From assembly GCA_947628505.1 (NCBI GenBank), contig CANRAD010000006.1, positions 1-64,000 of the forward strand: DNA of 64,000 nt, read 5' to 3'. Position numbers and translations under genes: made by a program. Under the pieces are notes generated by a model. The model was not told the DNA's origin. It was given only the letters and a program-made list of their open reading frames with translations, and ran no database searches. The stretch's first letter is position 1; each line of letters begins with the position of its first letter. Shown here in pieces: positions 48,001 to 56,875 of this stretch. This DNA comes from an uncultured Clostridia bacterium (GTDB lineage: Bacteria > Bacillota > Clostridia > Christensenellales > Borkfalkiaceae).

Positions 48001-48397
48001 CGAAGGACTTATGCCGGCCGGGCAGGCGGCGCTGGTCGCTCCCGCGGAAGCGGCGGCTATTCTGGCGATGCCGGCGTTCGCCTCGTTGAACGGCGCCGAG
48101 ATTTACCGCGAGCGGGAATTTTTGTGCATGCTGAGCGCGCGCGACGCGCTCGGCGAACCGGCGGAGGACGGCGTGCTCGTGCAAGGCGCGATAGATCTGC
48201 TCATAAAAACGCCGTCCGGCTGGAAAATAGTCGACTATAAATATTCCGGCAAGAGCGATGAGGAACTCATCCTGAAATATTCGCCGCAACTCGCGCTCTA
48301 TAAAAAGGCCGTGGCGGCGGCGACGGGCGCGGACGAAAAGCATATCGAAACTTCCGTCATAAACATATTCCGTCTGCGGCAGATCGATTTACCCTAA
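45080..48397 (+). CDS. addA: ATP-dependent helicase/nuclease subunit A (AddA)
   Basis: UvrD-type Walker A SASAGSGKTFVM, VDEYQDVNPVQ, GDVKQAIYGFRGS, C-terminal GAIDLLIKTPSGWKIVDYKYSG. Confidence 0.95.
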   Translation: MIEPTSEQRAAISARGKVIVSASAGSGKTFVMIKKLADEIAGGAELDGVLAVTFTKKAAAQMKEKLRAELISRVEKADGALKAHLKVQLSKINSAAICTIHSLCSRLLRTYFYALGIDGGFTIMAEGDAESEELKTRAVENLFERKYASDDAGFYDLLSCFSRKRSDASFKKLVLASYASVRTVCGYKKLLESAEELYSDNGFKAVCKELSDMIAAKYRALRAEVENFAENFPETANKAIYMRIFEEMETALKCAEQGGIFAPLPALSSVRKPVDGEQDKEAGEKYKAFRAEISKKYFSARGDIASEAEEERKFLQSGRTAAEFSKLLSEFDDEYFSVKTDENKLDYNDLEHLTLKLLEDKDVLAEINGTYKRVFVDEYQDVNPVQEAIISAFTRESFLVGDVKQAIYGFRGSKSLFFAEKYSRYLSGDGEALRLSENFRSCKKVIDFVNGLFSVAMRESICGFDFTNNSEMTASGAYPPESGLAQIAVFGKERKEERKRGVYSVKDDGRSVSHTREGLAALKIVENELKSKRYDPAAGGYVDIQPGDICILTRKNGGGSAEGITRALKDAGYQVSGVQETNICRLPEVKKIIDILSLIDNAEQDVPLVTALLSPIGGLTENDLATVRVALKREKKLSFRECCAAYAAAADTPVAAKLKAFYEKLSEYVKLAEILTAGELIDKILADAGYEAAYSAGNGEKLAAVLRLAAEGDKLPLAAFLAKIKAGGYNIPAPAAAPSDSIKVMTMHAAKGLEFPVVIISDICRTFKGADYSELPFDDKYGFAAKRYDRENMTFGPTVLSRLCKLRADREELKNELNLFYVACTRAMNKLYVLAEEEEEYSAARAAEARAYSQTFDMSRLPRADIGELTDFDAHSGPSVFIGEADKTVKAEICSRFMREYAYSASVDLPVKSSASAIMRMRDGEPYSAEKKLFGGEGETGTERGTAYHRFLELCDFSLKDEKDIARELSDFVAEGLMPAGQAALVAPAEAAAILAMPAFASLNGAEIYREREFLCMLSARDALGEPAEDGVLVQGAIDLLIKTPSGWKIVDYKYSGKSDEELILKYSPQLALYKKAVAAATGADEKHIETSVINIFRLRQIDLP

Positions 48398-48462
48398 ACG
48401 TAGTCAAAAAACGACAATATATATTAACGTTTTTTCACTTTTCGGGCTATAATCAAGTTGAA

Positions 48463-49074
48463 ATGTTCTCGTCGTTTGCGGAGAAACTCCGCTCTGTATT
48501 CGAAAAATTGCCCTTCGACGCCGTTGTATGGTTCGTGTGGGGCTCGTTTGCGGCGATATATGTCGCGGTTTTTCTGATTTTTCTCATGCGCGCGGGATTG
48601 CGGTCTGCTTCGAAACGACCGTTTTTGTACCTCGTGAACGCATATTCCGCCATCACGCTTTCCATGTTTTTGCTGGCGACGGAAACGGCGCAGGCCGTAT
48701 TTGTCGCTGCGCTTTTCTGGACGGTGGGATATATTCTTTACGGCGCGCTCTGTTTTTTCACGCGCGAGCGGCGCGAAAAGCCCGATCCGTCGGCGCAGAC
48801 GGCGGCAACTTATCTGACGCAACGCGCCCCCGTCAAGGCACAGAGAAGCGCGCTCCCGCCCGCCCGTTTGAACGTGCGGCTCGAACACGCCGTAACGGTA
48901 ACGGATAAACTCCTTGCGAAAAATCTCGGCAAAGGGGACAGACAAGAGCTCGAAAAACTGAAAAACACCCTCGCCGTGCTGAGGGTGAAGGGCACTTTGA
49001 CGCCTTCCGAGGCGGAAATTCTCAACGAAAATTTCAATACGCTTTTAAAACTTATGGCAAAATACGACGTATAG
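48463..49074 (+). CDS. Membrane protein of unknown function
   Basis: Three to four TM segments then soluble tail. Confidence 0.65.
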   Translation: MFSSFAEKLRSVFEKLPFDAVVWFVWGSFAAIYVAVFLIFLMRAGLRSASKRPFLYLVNAYSAITLSMFLLATETAQAVFVAALFWTVGYILYGALCFFTRERREKPDPSAQTAATYLTQRAPVKAQRSALPPARLNVRLEHAVTVTDKLLAKNLGKGDRQELEKLKNTLAVLRVKGTLTPSEAEILNENFNTLLKLMAKYDV

Positions 49075-49088
49075 CCTTTAACGCAAAT

Positions 49089-49122
49089 AAAAAAGCGGAG
49101 CGCAAAGGGCGCTCCGCTTTTT
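49089..49122. terminator. Terminator
   Basis: AAAAAAGCGGAGCGC-aaag-GGCGCTCCGCTTTTT. Confidence 0.88.
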
Positions 49123-49133
49123 CAACGTGTTTT

Positions 49134-49754
49134 TCAGTAGTTTTTGGCTTCGATTTCGAAGAATGCCTGCGGATGCGCGCAGACGGGGCAGACTTCCGGA
49201 GCTTTTTCGCTTACGACCACATGTCCGCAGTTGCGGCATTTCCAGACGTGGATGCCCGTCTTCTTTGCGAATACTTCGTCGTTTTCGATATTTGCGGCGA
49301 GCGCGAGATATCTTTCCTCGTGTCTCTTTTCAATCGCCGCAACGCCGCGGAATTTCTCCGCGAGTTCGTGGAAGCCCTCTTCGTCGGCCACTTTCGCGAA
49401 TTCGGCGTACATATTCGTCCATTCCTCGTGTTCGCCGGCCGCCGCCGCTTTGAGGTTTTCGAGCGTGCCGCCTATGCCGCCGAGTTCTTTGAACCAAAGT
49501 TTTGCGTGTTCCTTTTCGTTGTCGGCAGTCTCGTTGAAGAGCGCCGCTATCTGCTCGTAGCCCTCTTTTTTTGCTTTGGAAGCGAAATAGGAATACTTGT
49601 TGCGCGCTTGACTTTCGCCGGCGAAGGCATACCAGAGATTGGCCTCGGTTTTACTGCCCTTGAGAGTGGGCGCGCTCTTTTTTTCCGCCTTGGCGCCGCA
49701 AACGGGGCAGACGTCGCCCTCGAATTCCGCACCGCATACTTTACATATGTTCAT
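49134..49754 (-). CDS. Rubrerythrin with extra N-terminal zinc-ribbon/rubredoxin-like module
   Basis: N-terminal [18 protein letters not shown], ferritin-like diiron helices, C-terminal CRNCGHVV...[12 protein letters not shown]. Confidence 0.94.
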   Translation of the reverse strand: MNICKVCGAEFEGDVCPVCGAKAEKKSAPTLKGSKTEANLWYAFAGESQARNKYSYFASKAKKEGYEQIAALFNETADNEKEHAKLWFKELGGIGGTLENLKAAAAGEHEEWTNMYAEFAKVADEEGFHELAEKFRGVAAIEKRHEERYLALAANIENDEVFAKKTGIHVWKCRNCGHVVVSEKAPEVCPVCAHPQAFFEIEAKNY

Positions 49755-49834
49755 AATTTTCCTCCGAATTTGAGATACGTATATATTATACAATATTTTG
49801 TCGGATTGTCAATAACGGCGAGAGCTTTTTTCAT

Positions 49835-50344
49835 TCAGAACGTCTTCAAGTTGGCCTGCACGTATTCGCCGGCCTGTTGCGCCTTGATCAACGCCTCCTC
49901 GGTGAGCGGCGTGCCCTTTCTGAGAATAATCTTGCCGTCTTTTTCCACGTCGTCTTTCAAAAGCCGCATTTTCTTCACGATAACCACGTCGCCCATGGCA
50001 AGGCTTTCGGCAGGATAGCGTTTTTTGCCTATTTTCGCGCCCGTTATTCTGTCCTTCGTCAGAATAAAATCCTCCAAAACGCCGAGATATTTCCCGCTTT
50101 CGTCGAAGCACGCTCTGCCGAGTCTGAGCGGCAAAGAGTTCTTTTCGGCCGTGCCGCCGTCCTCGAAAATTATTTTCTCCTTGAAACTTATAACGCTGTT
50201 TATGTCAACGCGGAATTTTCTTTCGTTTTCGTCTGCGCATACAAGACACACGACTTTCCCCGCGCGGGCGTTGACCGATATAACGTAGCCGCGCTTTCCG
50301 GCCGTGCTTTCGATAATTTTGCCGCAGAAATCGGAAACTTTCAT
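49835..50344 (-). CDS. PRC-barrel domain protein
   Basis: MKVSDFCGKIIESTAGKRGYVISVN..., second half LGRACFDESGKYLGVLEDF. Confidence 0.7.
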   Translation of the reverse strand: MKVSDFCGKIIESTAGKRGYVISVNARAGKVVCLVCADENERKFRVDINSVISFKEKIIFEDGGTAEKNSLPLRLGRACFDESGKYLGVLEDFILTKDRITGAKIGKKRYPAESLAMGDVVIVKKMRLLKDDVEKDGKIILRKGTPLTEEALIKAQQAGEYVQANLKTF

Positions 50345-50427
50345 AAATAATTACTCCTTACGCTCTACTATATGGCCGAGGTGAGCGTTATTTTCGCGGA
50401 GTTCTTACGTTTATTTGTCGAAAACTC

Positions 50428-50634
50428 TCAATCTCTTTTGCAATACTCCTCAAAAAGGTCGTTGGGCGTACATTCGAGTATTTCGCACAGTGCCTGCAAA
50501 TTTTCAAACTTTATGCTCTTCGTCTGGTTGTATACAAGTCTGTTAAAGTTTTGAAAGCTGAGCCCGAGTTGCATATTCAACCAATACTTTGTCTTGCCTT
50601 TTTCTTTTAATATGTCAAGCACGCGCAGTTTCAT
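50428..50634 (-). CDS. XRE-family HTH regulator (YozG-like)
   Basis: 68 aa: KGKTKYWLNMQLGLSFQNFNRLVYNQTKSIKFENLQALCEILECTPNDLFEE. Confidence 0.88.
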   Translation of the reverse strand: MKLRVLDILKEKGKTKYWLNMQLGLSFQNFNRLVYNQTKSIKFENLQALCEILECTPNDLFEEYCKRD

Positions 50635-50653
50635 TATCTCACCTATACGATAT

Positions 50654-50740
50654 ATAATGCATACATTATATTTATTTATTCGCTTGACAAATAGACGTTA
50701 TTGTTATTATAATGATAACAATAGCTAATGTATACATTAG
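50654..50740. promoter_or_regulatory. Two TAATG(C/T)ATACATTA operators flanking a TTGTTAT-N7-ATAACAA palindrome in divergent XRE/lipoprotein promoter
   Basis: ATAATGCATACATTAT 50654-50669; TTGTTATTATAATGATAACAA 50701-50721; CTAATGTATACATTAG 50725-50740. Confidence 0.85.
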
Positions 50741-50760
50741 ATATAGGAGAAATTTACAAG

Positions 50761-51606
50761 ATGAAAAAATTTTTAACGGCGTTTATCTCATTGGTCATAT
50801 GTTTTGCAATGTCGCTGTGCTTTGCCGCTTGCAAGGACGACAACAGTGGTAATGCGAGCGGCACGGACGGCGGCAACAGTGATGGCGACAATACGGGCGG
50901 CAACGGCGGTACGACTCCCGAAATTTCCGCTGTACTCACAAAAGAAGAATGGAAAAGTGCGTTTGACGGCTGCGGCAATTATATATATCAAACAGACAGT
51001 TTTGAGGCAAAAGTTATCGTAAAAATAGACGGAGGAATAATATATGTATACAATGAAGTATATCCTAACCCCGCATATACCACTCCGGAGCCGACAAAAC
51101 AGATCACATATTATGCAGGTGATGGCGTATACTACAATTTTATTTATTCGCCGACTGAAGCGTTTAAGGGACAATGGGTGAGGCAGACATTTACGGAAAC
51201 CACCGCTGTCGACGGCCACATTATCGGACCGACAATGATTTCGCAATATGAATCGCAATTGTCCGCGCTTAAATTAACAATGGACATATTTGCCGACGCT
51301 TACGATTCTTTCAACGCCAATGCGCAAACAGGCGCCTATTGCTGCGCACAATTGACAACGCCGATAGAGACCTATTATGGTGAAACAAATCAGACGTTGA
51401 GAAATATTAACGTTAGATTCGACGGAAAGAGTATAGCGAACATTACATTTACAGTGGATAAGATAGATTTTGGTGCGCTACATATGGGAGATGGATATGT
51501 TCCGGCTGCTACATGCTCATATTCCGATTTCGGCAAAGTGGAAATCGACCTGCCTACGGAATTTGTGGAATGGTCAGGGCTTTTGGGTGATATCGTTGCA
51601 CCTTAA
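50761..51606 (+). CDS. Lipoprotein of unknown function
   Basis: MKKFLTAFISLVICFAMSLCFAAC lipobox, Gly/Asp/Asn-rich linker, then LTKEEWKSAF... Confidence 0.85.
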   Translation: MKKFLTAFISLVICFAMSLCFAACKDDNSGNASGTDGGNSDGDNTGGNGGTTPEISAVLTKEEWKSAFDGCGNYIYQTDSFEAKVIVKIDGGIIYVYNEVYPNPAYTTPEPTKQITYYAGDGVYYNFIYSPTEAFKGQWVRQTFTETTAVDGHIIGPTMISQYESQLSALKLTMDIFADAYDSFNANAQTGAYCCAQLTTPIETYYGETNQTLRNINVRFDGKSIANITFTVDKIDFGALHMGDGYVPAATCSYSDFGKVEIDLPTEFVEWSGLLGDIVAP

Positions 51607-51628
51607 AACCGCAAAAGTCTGATCACGG

Positions 51629-51668
51629 CGGCAGGGGCGGACGAAATTTTAGTTCGCCCCGTTTTTTA
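51629..51668 (+). terminator. Terminator
   Basis: GGGGCGGACGAAATTTTAGTTCGCCCCGTTTTTT. Confidence 0.8.
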
Positions 51669-51677
51669 TATTTTTTT

Positions 51678-51725
51678 ATAAAACTTTACATATGACTTGA
51701 CAGGTGTAAAGTTTTATTGTAAAGT
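51678..51725 (+). promoter_or_regulatory. nad operon promoter with inverted repeat (candidate NiaR operator)
   Basis: ATAAAACTTTACA (51678-51690)-14 nt-TGTAAAGTTTTAT (51705-51717); TTGACA at 51697-51702 inside; extra TGTAAAGT at 51718-51725. Confidence 0.75.
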
Positions 51726-51786
51726 AAAGTTGGCTGTGCGCGGGAACGGTATCCCGCGGCGGTATTTCCGCTTAAAGAGGCTCGGA

Positions 51787-53112
51787 TTGAAAGATTTTTA
51801 CGACGTAATCATAGTGGGCACAGGCGTGGCGGGGCTCAACTGCGCGTTGCATCTGCCCGCGGACAAAAAAATTGCGGTGATATGCAAAAACACGCCGGAC
51901 AAGAGCGACAGCTATCTCGCTCAGGGCGGTATCTGCCGTTTGCAGGGGCGCGAGGACTTCGAGAGTTACTTCGCCGATACAATGCGCGCGGGGCACTCCG
52001 AAAACAATCCCGCCGCGGTCGAGTGTATGATAGAGCACTCGGAGGAAATAACCGACGAGCTCATTTCTTTGGGAGTGGAATTTGCGCGCAATCCGGACGG
52101 CTCGCTCGCGTTCACGCGCGAGGGCGGTCATTCGCGGAACAGAATATGTTTTCACGAGGACTGCACGGGCAAGGAGATAACTTCGACGCTGATGCGGAAA
52201 ACTTCGCAACTCAAAAACGTTCGCATATTCCCCGAAACCACCATGCTCGACGTAATATCCGCCGACAACGAATGTTTCGGAATAGTCGCCATGGATAACG
52301 GCACGCGCAAAATAACCTATATGTTCGCCGATTACACCGTTATGGCGTGCGGCGGCATAGGCGGAATATTCACGCACTCCACCAATTTCAGGCTTCTGAC
52401 GGGCGACGGCGTGGCGATATGTCTCAAACACGGCGTGGCGGTGGACAATATAAACTATATTCAGATACACCCCACGACGCTTTACACCGAGAGCCGCGCG
52501 GGCAGGAGTTTTCTAATCTCCGAATCCGTGCGCGGCGAAGGCGCCGTTCTGCTCGATAAAAACTTCAAAAGATTCTGCAACGAGCTCGATCCGCGAGACG
52601 TGGTAACCGCGGCCATATATAAACAGATGAAAAAGGACGGAACGCCCTTCGTCTGGCTCGATATGCGCACCATACCGGCGGACGAAGTGCGCGCGCATTT
52701 CCCCTCCATCGTGGAGAAGTGCAAAGAGGCGGGATACGACGTCTTTTCGGAGTGTATTCCCGTCGTGCCCGCGCAACACTATTTCATGGGCGGAATAAGG
52801 AGCGATTTGCAGGGTCGGACGACTATGAAGCGGCTTTATGCGGTGGGCGAAACGTGCTGTAACGGCGTTCACGGGGCAAACAGGCTCGCCTCGAATTCGC
52901 TTTTGGAGAGCTTGCTCTTTTCGAAGCGCGCGGCGCTCGATATCGCGGAGAATTTTTCGCCCGCGGACAAAAAGACCGCGGAATATGCCGCGGATAATCT
53001 CGATAAAAAAGAATACGAACAACCGGAAAAACTTATGGAAAGCTATAAAGAAGCTATAAAAAAAGCAATAAAGGAGGCTGAAAATGCTAAACCCCATTTC
53101 GGGCGTGCTTAA
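51787..53112 (+). CDS. nadB: L-aspartate oxidase (TTG start proposed)
   Basis: DVIIVGTGVAGLNCALHL, SYLAQGGI, HEDCTGKEI, ETCCNGVHGANRLASNSLLE. Confidence 0.93.
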   Translation: MKDFYDVIIVGTGVAGLNCALHLPADKKIAVICKNTPDKSDSYLAQGGICRLQGREDFESYFADTMRAGHSENNPAAVECMIEHSEEITDELISLGVEFARNPDGSLAFTREGGHSRNRICFHEDCTGKEITSTLMRKTSQLKNVRIFPETTMLDVISADNECFGIVAMDNGTRKITYMFADYTVMACGGIGGIFTHSTNFRLLTGDGVAICLKHGVAVDNINYIQIHPTTLYTESRAGRSFLISESVRGEGAVLLDKNFKRFCNELDPRDVVTAAIYKQMKKDGTPFVWLDMRTIPADEVRAHFPSIVEKCKEAGYDVFSECIPVVPAQHYFMGGIRSDLQGRTTMKRLYAVGETCCNGVHGANRLASNSLLESLLFSKRAALDIAENFSPADKKTAEYAADNLDKKEYEQPEKLMESYKEAIKKAIKEAENAKPHFGRA

Positions 53113-53947
53113 TGCGGACGATTTGATAAAACAGGCGCTCAAAGAGGACATCTCCAACGAGGACGTGAGCACCAACGCCGTTATGCCCGATTTCAAAAAA
53201 GGCAGCGTTCAACTTATCTGCAAACAAAAAGGAATAATCTGCGGGCTCGAAGTTTTCGAGCGCACTTTTAAAATTCTCGACGCGCGCACGTGGGTGAAAC
53301 AATATGTCAAGGACGGGGAAGAGGTTGAAAAAGGTCAGCTTCTCGCCGAGGTCGTGGGCGACATAAGAGTGCTCCTTTCGGGCGAGCGCGTAGCTTTGAA
53401 TTTTTTGCAGAGAATGAGCGGTATAGCTACATATACGCACGAAATGGTCGCGCTTTTGAAGGGCAGCAGAACGCGTCTTCTCGATACGAGGAAAACCACG
53501 CCCAATATGCGGCTTTTCGAAAAATACGCCGTGAAATGCGGCGGCGGCGGCAATCATCGCTATAATCTTTCCGACGGAATACTGCTCAAAGACAACCACA
53601 TAGGCGCGGCGGGCGGCGTGAGCAACGCCGTGTACATGGCAAAAAAATACGCGTCTTTCGTGAGAAAAGTCGAAATAGAAGTGGAAAATCTCGATATGGT
53701 AAAAGAGGCCGTGGAGGCGGGCGCGGATATAATAATGCTTGACAATATGTCCAAAGAGGATATGAAAGCCGCGGTTAAACTCATCGCGGGCAGGGCAATT
53801 ACGGAGTGCAGCGGAAACATAACGCGCGAAAACATAAGGGAGATAACAGATACGGGCGTGGACTATGTTTCGTCCGGCGCGCTCACCCACTCTGCGCCGG
53901 TGCTCGATTTGTCGCTCAAAAATCTGCATCCTTTGGAGGAAGAATGA
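53084..53947 (+). CDS. nadC: Nicotinate-nucleotide pyrophosphorylase (carboxylating)
   Basis: ERVALNFLQRMSGIAT, LDTRKTTPNMRLFEKYAVKCGGGGNHRYNLSDGILLKDNH. Confidence 0.97.
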   Translation: MLNPISGVLNADDLIKQALKEDISNEDVSTNAVMPDFKKGSVQLICKQKGIICGLEVFERTFKILDARTWVKQYVKDGEEVEKGQLLAEVVGDIRVLLSGERVALNFLQRMSGIATYTHEMVALLKGSRTRLLDTRKTTPNMRLFEKYAVKCGGGGNHRYNLSDGILLKDNHIGAAGGVSNAVYMAKKYASFVRKVEIEVENLDMVKEAVEAGADIIMLDNMSKEDMKAAVKLIAGRAITECSGNITRENIREITDTGVDYVSSGALTHSAPVLDLSLKNLHPLEEE

Positions 53948-54453
53948 AAGCCGAGGAAAGAAGGGGAGAGATACTCAGCCTCATAGGCAACGTGGATAAC
54001 CCCGTGTCCGCGGGCGTGCTCGCCGGCAGGTTTGCGGTGAGCAGACAGGTCATAGTTCAGGATATTGCCATTCTCCGCGCCAACGGATACGATATAACCG
54101 CCACGAACCGCGGCTATGTTTTAAACGTAAAGGCGGCGGCCGTGCGCGTTTTCAAGTGCCGCCATACTTTCGAAGAAATAGTCGAGGAGGGCGAGATAAT
54201 CATAGGCGCGGGCGGAAAAATAGAAGATATATTCGTAAATCACCGCCTCTACGGCAGAATTTCCGCGCGCCTCGATCTCAGCACGCGGACGCACGTCGAG
54301 GAGCTTTATCGCTCGCTCAAATCGGGGGCTTCGAAGCCGCTCATGAGCGTAACCGACGGCTACCACTATCACACCGTTTCCGCCGACAGCGAGGAGACGC
54401 TCGCCGAAATAGAGCGAAAACTCCGCGACAGGGGTTTTTTAATAGAAATCTGA
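53944..54453 (+). CDS. niaR: NiaR family niacin-responsive repressor (HTH + 3H domain)
   Basis: N-terminal HTH, 3H-like C-terminal domain (RHTFEEIVEE, VNHRLYGRI, TDGYHYHTV); downstream of nadBC. Confidence 0.9.
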   Translation: MKAEERRGEILSLIGNVDNPVSAGVLAGRFAVSRQVIVQDIAILRANGYDITATNRGYVLNVKAAAVRVFKCRHTFEEIVEEGEIIIGAGGKIEDIFVNHRLYGRISARLDLSTRTHVEELYRSLKSGASKPLMSVTDGYHYHTVSADSEETLAEIERKLRDRGFLIEI

Positions 54454-54471
54454 AAATAAAAATAAAAAACG

Positions 54472-54507
54472 CGTCCCCCGCCGAACGCCGCGGGGGACGC
54501 GTTTTTG
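54472..54507. terminator. Terminator
   Basis: ACGCGTCCCCCGCC-gaacg-CCGCGGGGGACGCGTTTTT. Confidence 0.85.
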
Positions 54508-54531
54508 TTATACGTTTGAGGTTTTTCGCGC

Positions 54532-55617
54532 CTATACCGATACAAGTCCGGCGGACATCAGTATGAGCACGGTCAGGAATATGGTTATCACCGAACACAG
54601 GCTTGACCACACCACGTATTGCGTGGCGAGCTGTTCGTCGTTGTGCATAGACCCGGCCATTATCGCGCTCGACACCGCCACGGGCGTGCCGAAGAGAGCT
54701 ATAAGCGTGGGATACACGTCCGGGCCGAAGTCGAGCACGGGCGTGAATGAGCTCAACAGCACGGCAAAGCCTATTCCGATAAGCGGCGCGATTATAATGC
54801 GCCATACGGTGCCCGTTATTATCTCTTTCGTCATTCCCTTGACGGCGGAAAATTCGAATTGTCCGCCGAGCACTATCAGCGCGAGCGGCTGGGCGATATT
54901 TTTCAGATAACTAACGCCGTCATAGAGGAATTTGAGTTGATTGTCGAAGCGGAACGGCAGATTTTCTTCGGAAATGAACCCGCACGCGGCGCTCTCGATG
55001 GCGCGCGCGGCGACGAAAAGCAGCCCGACGAAAACGCCGATTATGAGGGGATTTGTTACTATACCCTTTAAAATCTTTTTGACGTTTCCGAGAAAAGCGC
55101 GCCTCTTTGAAGCGGGCGGAAGGGGATTGCCGTCCGCGTCTTTCGCCGCCTCCTCTTTGTTGACGAATACTGTGAGGGCTATGACCGCCAGAATGTTGAA
55201 AAGCGGAATACAGAAGGCGGACACGATGCTCGCCATGGCGCCGTCGCCGCCCAATCTTTCAACGAGCGACAGGCCTATTATCGCATAGTTGCTCCGGAAC
55301 GTGCATTGAAGTATCACTCCTCTTTTGTTGTTGTCCTTAGTGGCGAGAAGCGAGGTAACGAGGCCCAGGACGAATATGACGGCTATGATTGCCACTGTAT
55401 ACAGAACGACGTCCCAGCGAATGGAATAAAAGTTTTTCATTCCGTCGTATATGTTGATGAAGAGCATACACGGCAGACAGACGTTGAAAACGAGTTTGTT
55501 GCCGGCTTTGAGAAAGGGCTGATTGAAAAAGCCCGCCCGTTTCAAAACGTAACCGAGCAGAATCAAGAGAACTATGGGAAGTATGGCATTTATCGCCGTA
55601 ACGAATATATCCAGCAT
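54532..55617 (-). CDS. AEC family transporter
   Basis: About 10 TM, AINAILPIVLLILLGYVLKRAGFFN. Confidence 0.88.
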   Translation of the reverse strand: MLDIFVTAINAILPIVLLILLGYVLKRAGFFNQPFLKAGNKLVFNVCLPCMLFINIYDGMKNFYSIRWDVVLYTVAIIAVIFVLGLVTSLLATKDNNKRGVILQCTFRSNYAIIGLSLVERLGGDGAMASIVSAFCIPLFNILAVIALTVFVNKEEAAKDADGNPLPPASKRRAFLGNVKKILKGIVTNPLIIGVFVGLLFVAARAIESAACGFISEENLPFRFDNQLKFLYDGVSYLKNIAQPLALIVLGGQFEFSAVKGMTKEIITGTVWRIIIAPLIGIGFAVLLSSFTPVLDFGPDVYPTLIALFGTPVAVSSAIMAGSMHNDEQLATQYVVWSSLCSVITIFLTVLILMSAGLVSV

Positions 55618-55641
55618 ATACTTCTCCTTTCGGCGTTTGAA

Positions 55642-56754
55642 CTACTCTCTTTCCAGAGTTGCGGCGCATGCGAAATCTCCGAGCGCGGCGCAGGCTTCCT
55701 CTATAAGTTTACGGGCCTCCGCGTCGGTGAGTTCGGAGGAAAACGGTATGCCCACGTCGAATACGAGTTTGTTTTTGGCGCCACGTATAAGTCGTATGTC
55801 GTGCGCTTCGGCTTCCGGCAGAACCGCGGCGAGCGATTCTCTCAGTTTTTCCGCAAGCGCGAGAGCTTCGGAATCTTGGAGGTCCACGGGATCGAGGTGG
55901 GCCGTCAGCGACACGTTGAGTTCGTCGCATATCCGCCTTTCGAGACCGTCTATTACGGCATGGCTCGAAAGCGCGTCGGTTTTTGCGTCCATTTCTATGT
56001 GCGCGGTTGCGTAATATACGCCTTTGCCGTATCCGTAGACGTGCAAATCGTGTATTCCGAGCACTCCGTCTCCGGAGAGAATTATCGATTTTATGCTTTT
56101 GAGCAATTCGGGATCGGGCGCATGCCCGAGGAGTTCCGAGCCGGCCTCGCGCACGATTTTAAAGCCTTGCCAAAGAATGAACAGCGCCACCGCAACTCCC
56201 GCCCAGCCGTCGGCGGGAAGGCTCATATACTGCGAAAAGAGCGCGCCGGTTATAACGGCCGCCGTGGCCGCGCAGTCGCACGCGCTGTCCAGAGACGCGG
56301 CGCGCAGTTCCTCGGAATCGAGCTTTTTCGAGAAAACCGCAAAGAGCGCCGCCATAGAGCTCTTGACGGCTATCGAGGCGCCGAGAACGGCATATATTAC
56401 GGCGTTTACGTTTGAAAGCGCGCCCGAGATTATCTTTTCCACCGATTCGCGGCCGAGTTCCACCGCAAACGCGAGCACGAGAAAGCCTATCACCATCGAA
56501 AAGACGTATTCCGCCCGATGATGGCCGTAAGGGTGCTCTTTATCGGCGGGTTTTTCGGACACGCGGAACGAGACGGCCGAAACGGCGCCGCAACAGCAGT
56601 CGCCCACGTTGTTGAAGCCGTCGGCTATCACGGAAACGAGCCCGAAAAGGACGCCCGCGGTTATTTTGGCGGCGGCAAGCAACAAGTTCAGAACCATGCC
56701 CGCCGCGCTTACCGCCGCGCCCGTCCGGGCGCGGTTTGAATTCTGTGCAACCAT
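55642..56754 (-). CDS. Cation diffusion facilitator family transporter
   Basis: SVIADGFNNVGDCCC, DKEHPYGHHRAEY, C-terminal cytoplasmic domain. Confidence 0.92.
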   Translation of the reverse strand: MVAQNSNRARTGAAVSAAGMVLNLLLAAAKITAGVLFGLVSVIADGFNNVGDCCCGAVSAVSFRVSEKPADKEHPYGHHRAEYVFSMVIGFLVLAFAVELGRESVEKIISGALSNVNAVIYAVLGASIAVKSSMAALFAVFSKKLDSEELRAASLDSACDCAATAAVITGALFSQYMSLPADGWAGVAVALFILWQGFKIVREAGSELLGHAPDPELLKSIKSIILSGDGVLGIHDLHVYGYGKGVYYATAHIEMDAKTDALSSHAVIDGLERRICDELNVSLTAHLDPVDLQDSEALALAEKLRESLAAVLPEAEAHDIRLIRGAKNKLVFDVGIPFSSELTDAEARKLIEEACAALGDFACAATLERE

Positions 56755-56807
56755 AGATACATTATACTCCGCTTTGCACGCCGTTGTCAATATGCCTGAA
56801 AGCGAGG

Positions 56808-56836
56808 TTGACTTGTCGGCTTGGCAATGCTATAAT
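56808..56836 (+). promoter_or_regulatory. Promoter of NUDIX gene
   Basis: TTGACT-17-TATAAT. Confidence 0.75.
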
Positions 56837-56875
56837 TCAAATCGCAAGGCGGTTTATGCCGCCGCGGGAGTTGAG

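Noticed and set aside
41947-48397. addBA as part of a defence island
   Set aside because: AddAB is a housekeeping recombination/repair nuclease and its surroundings are ordinary.
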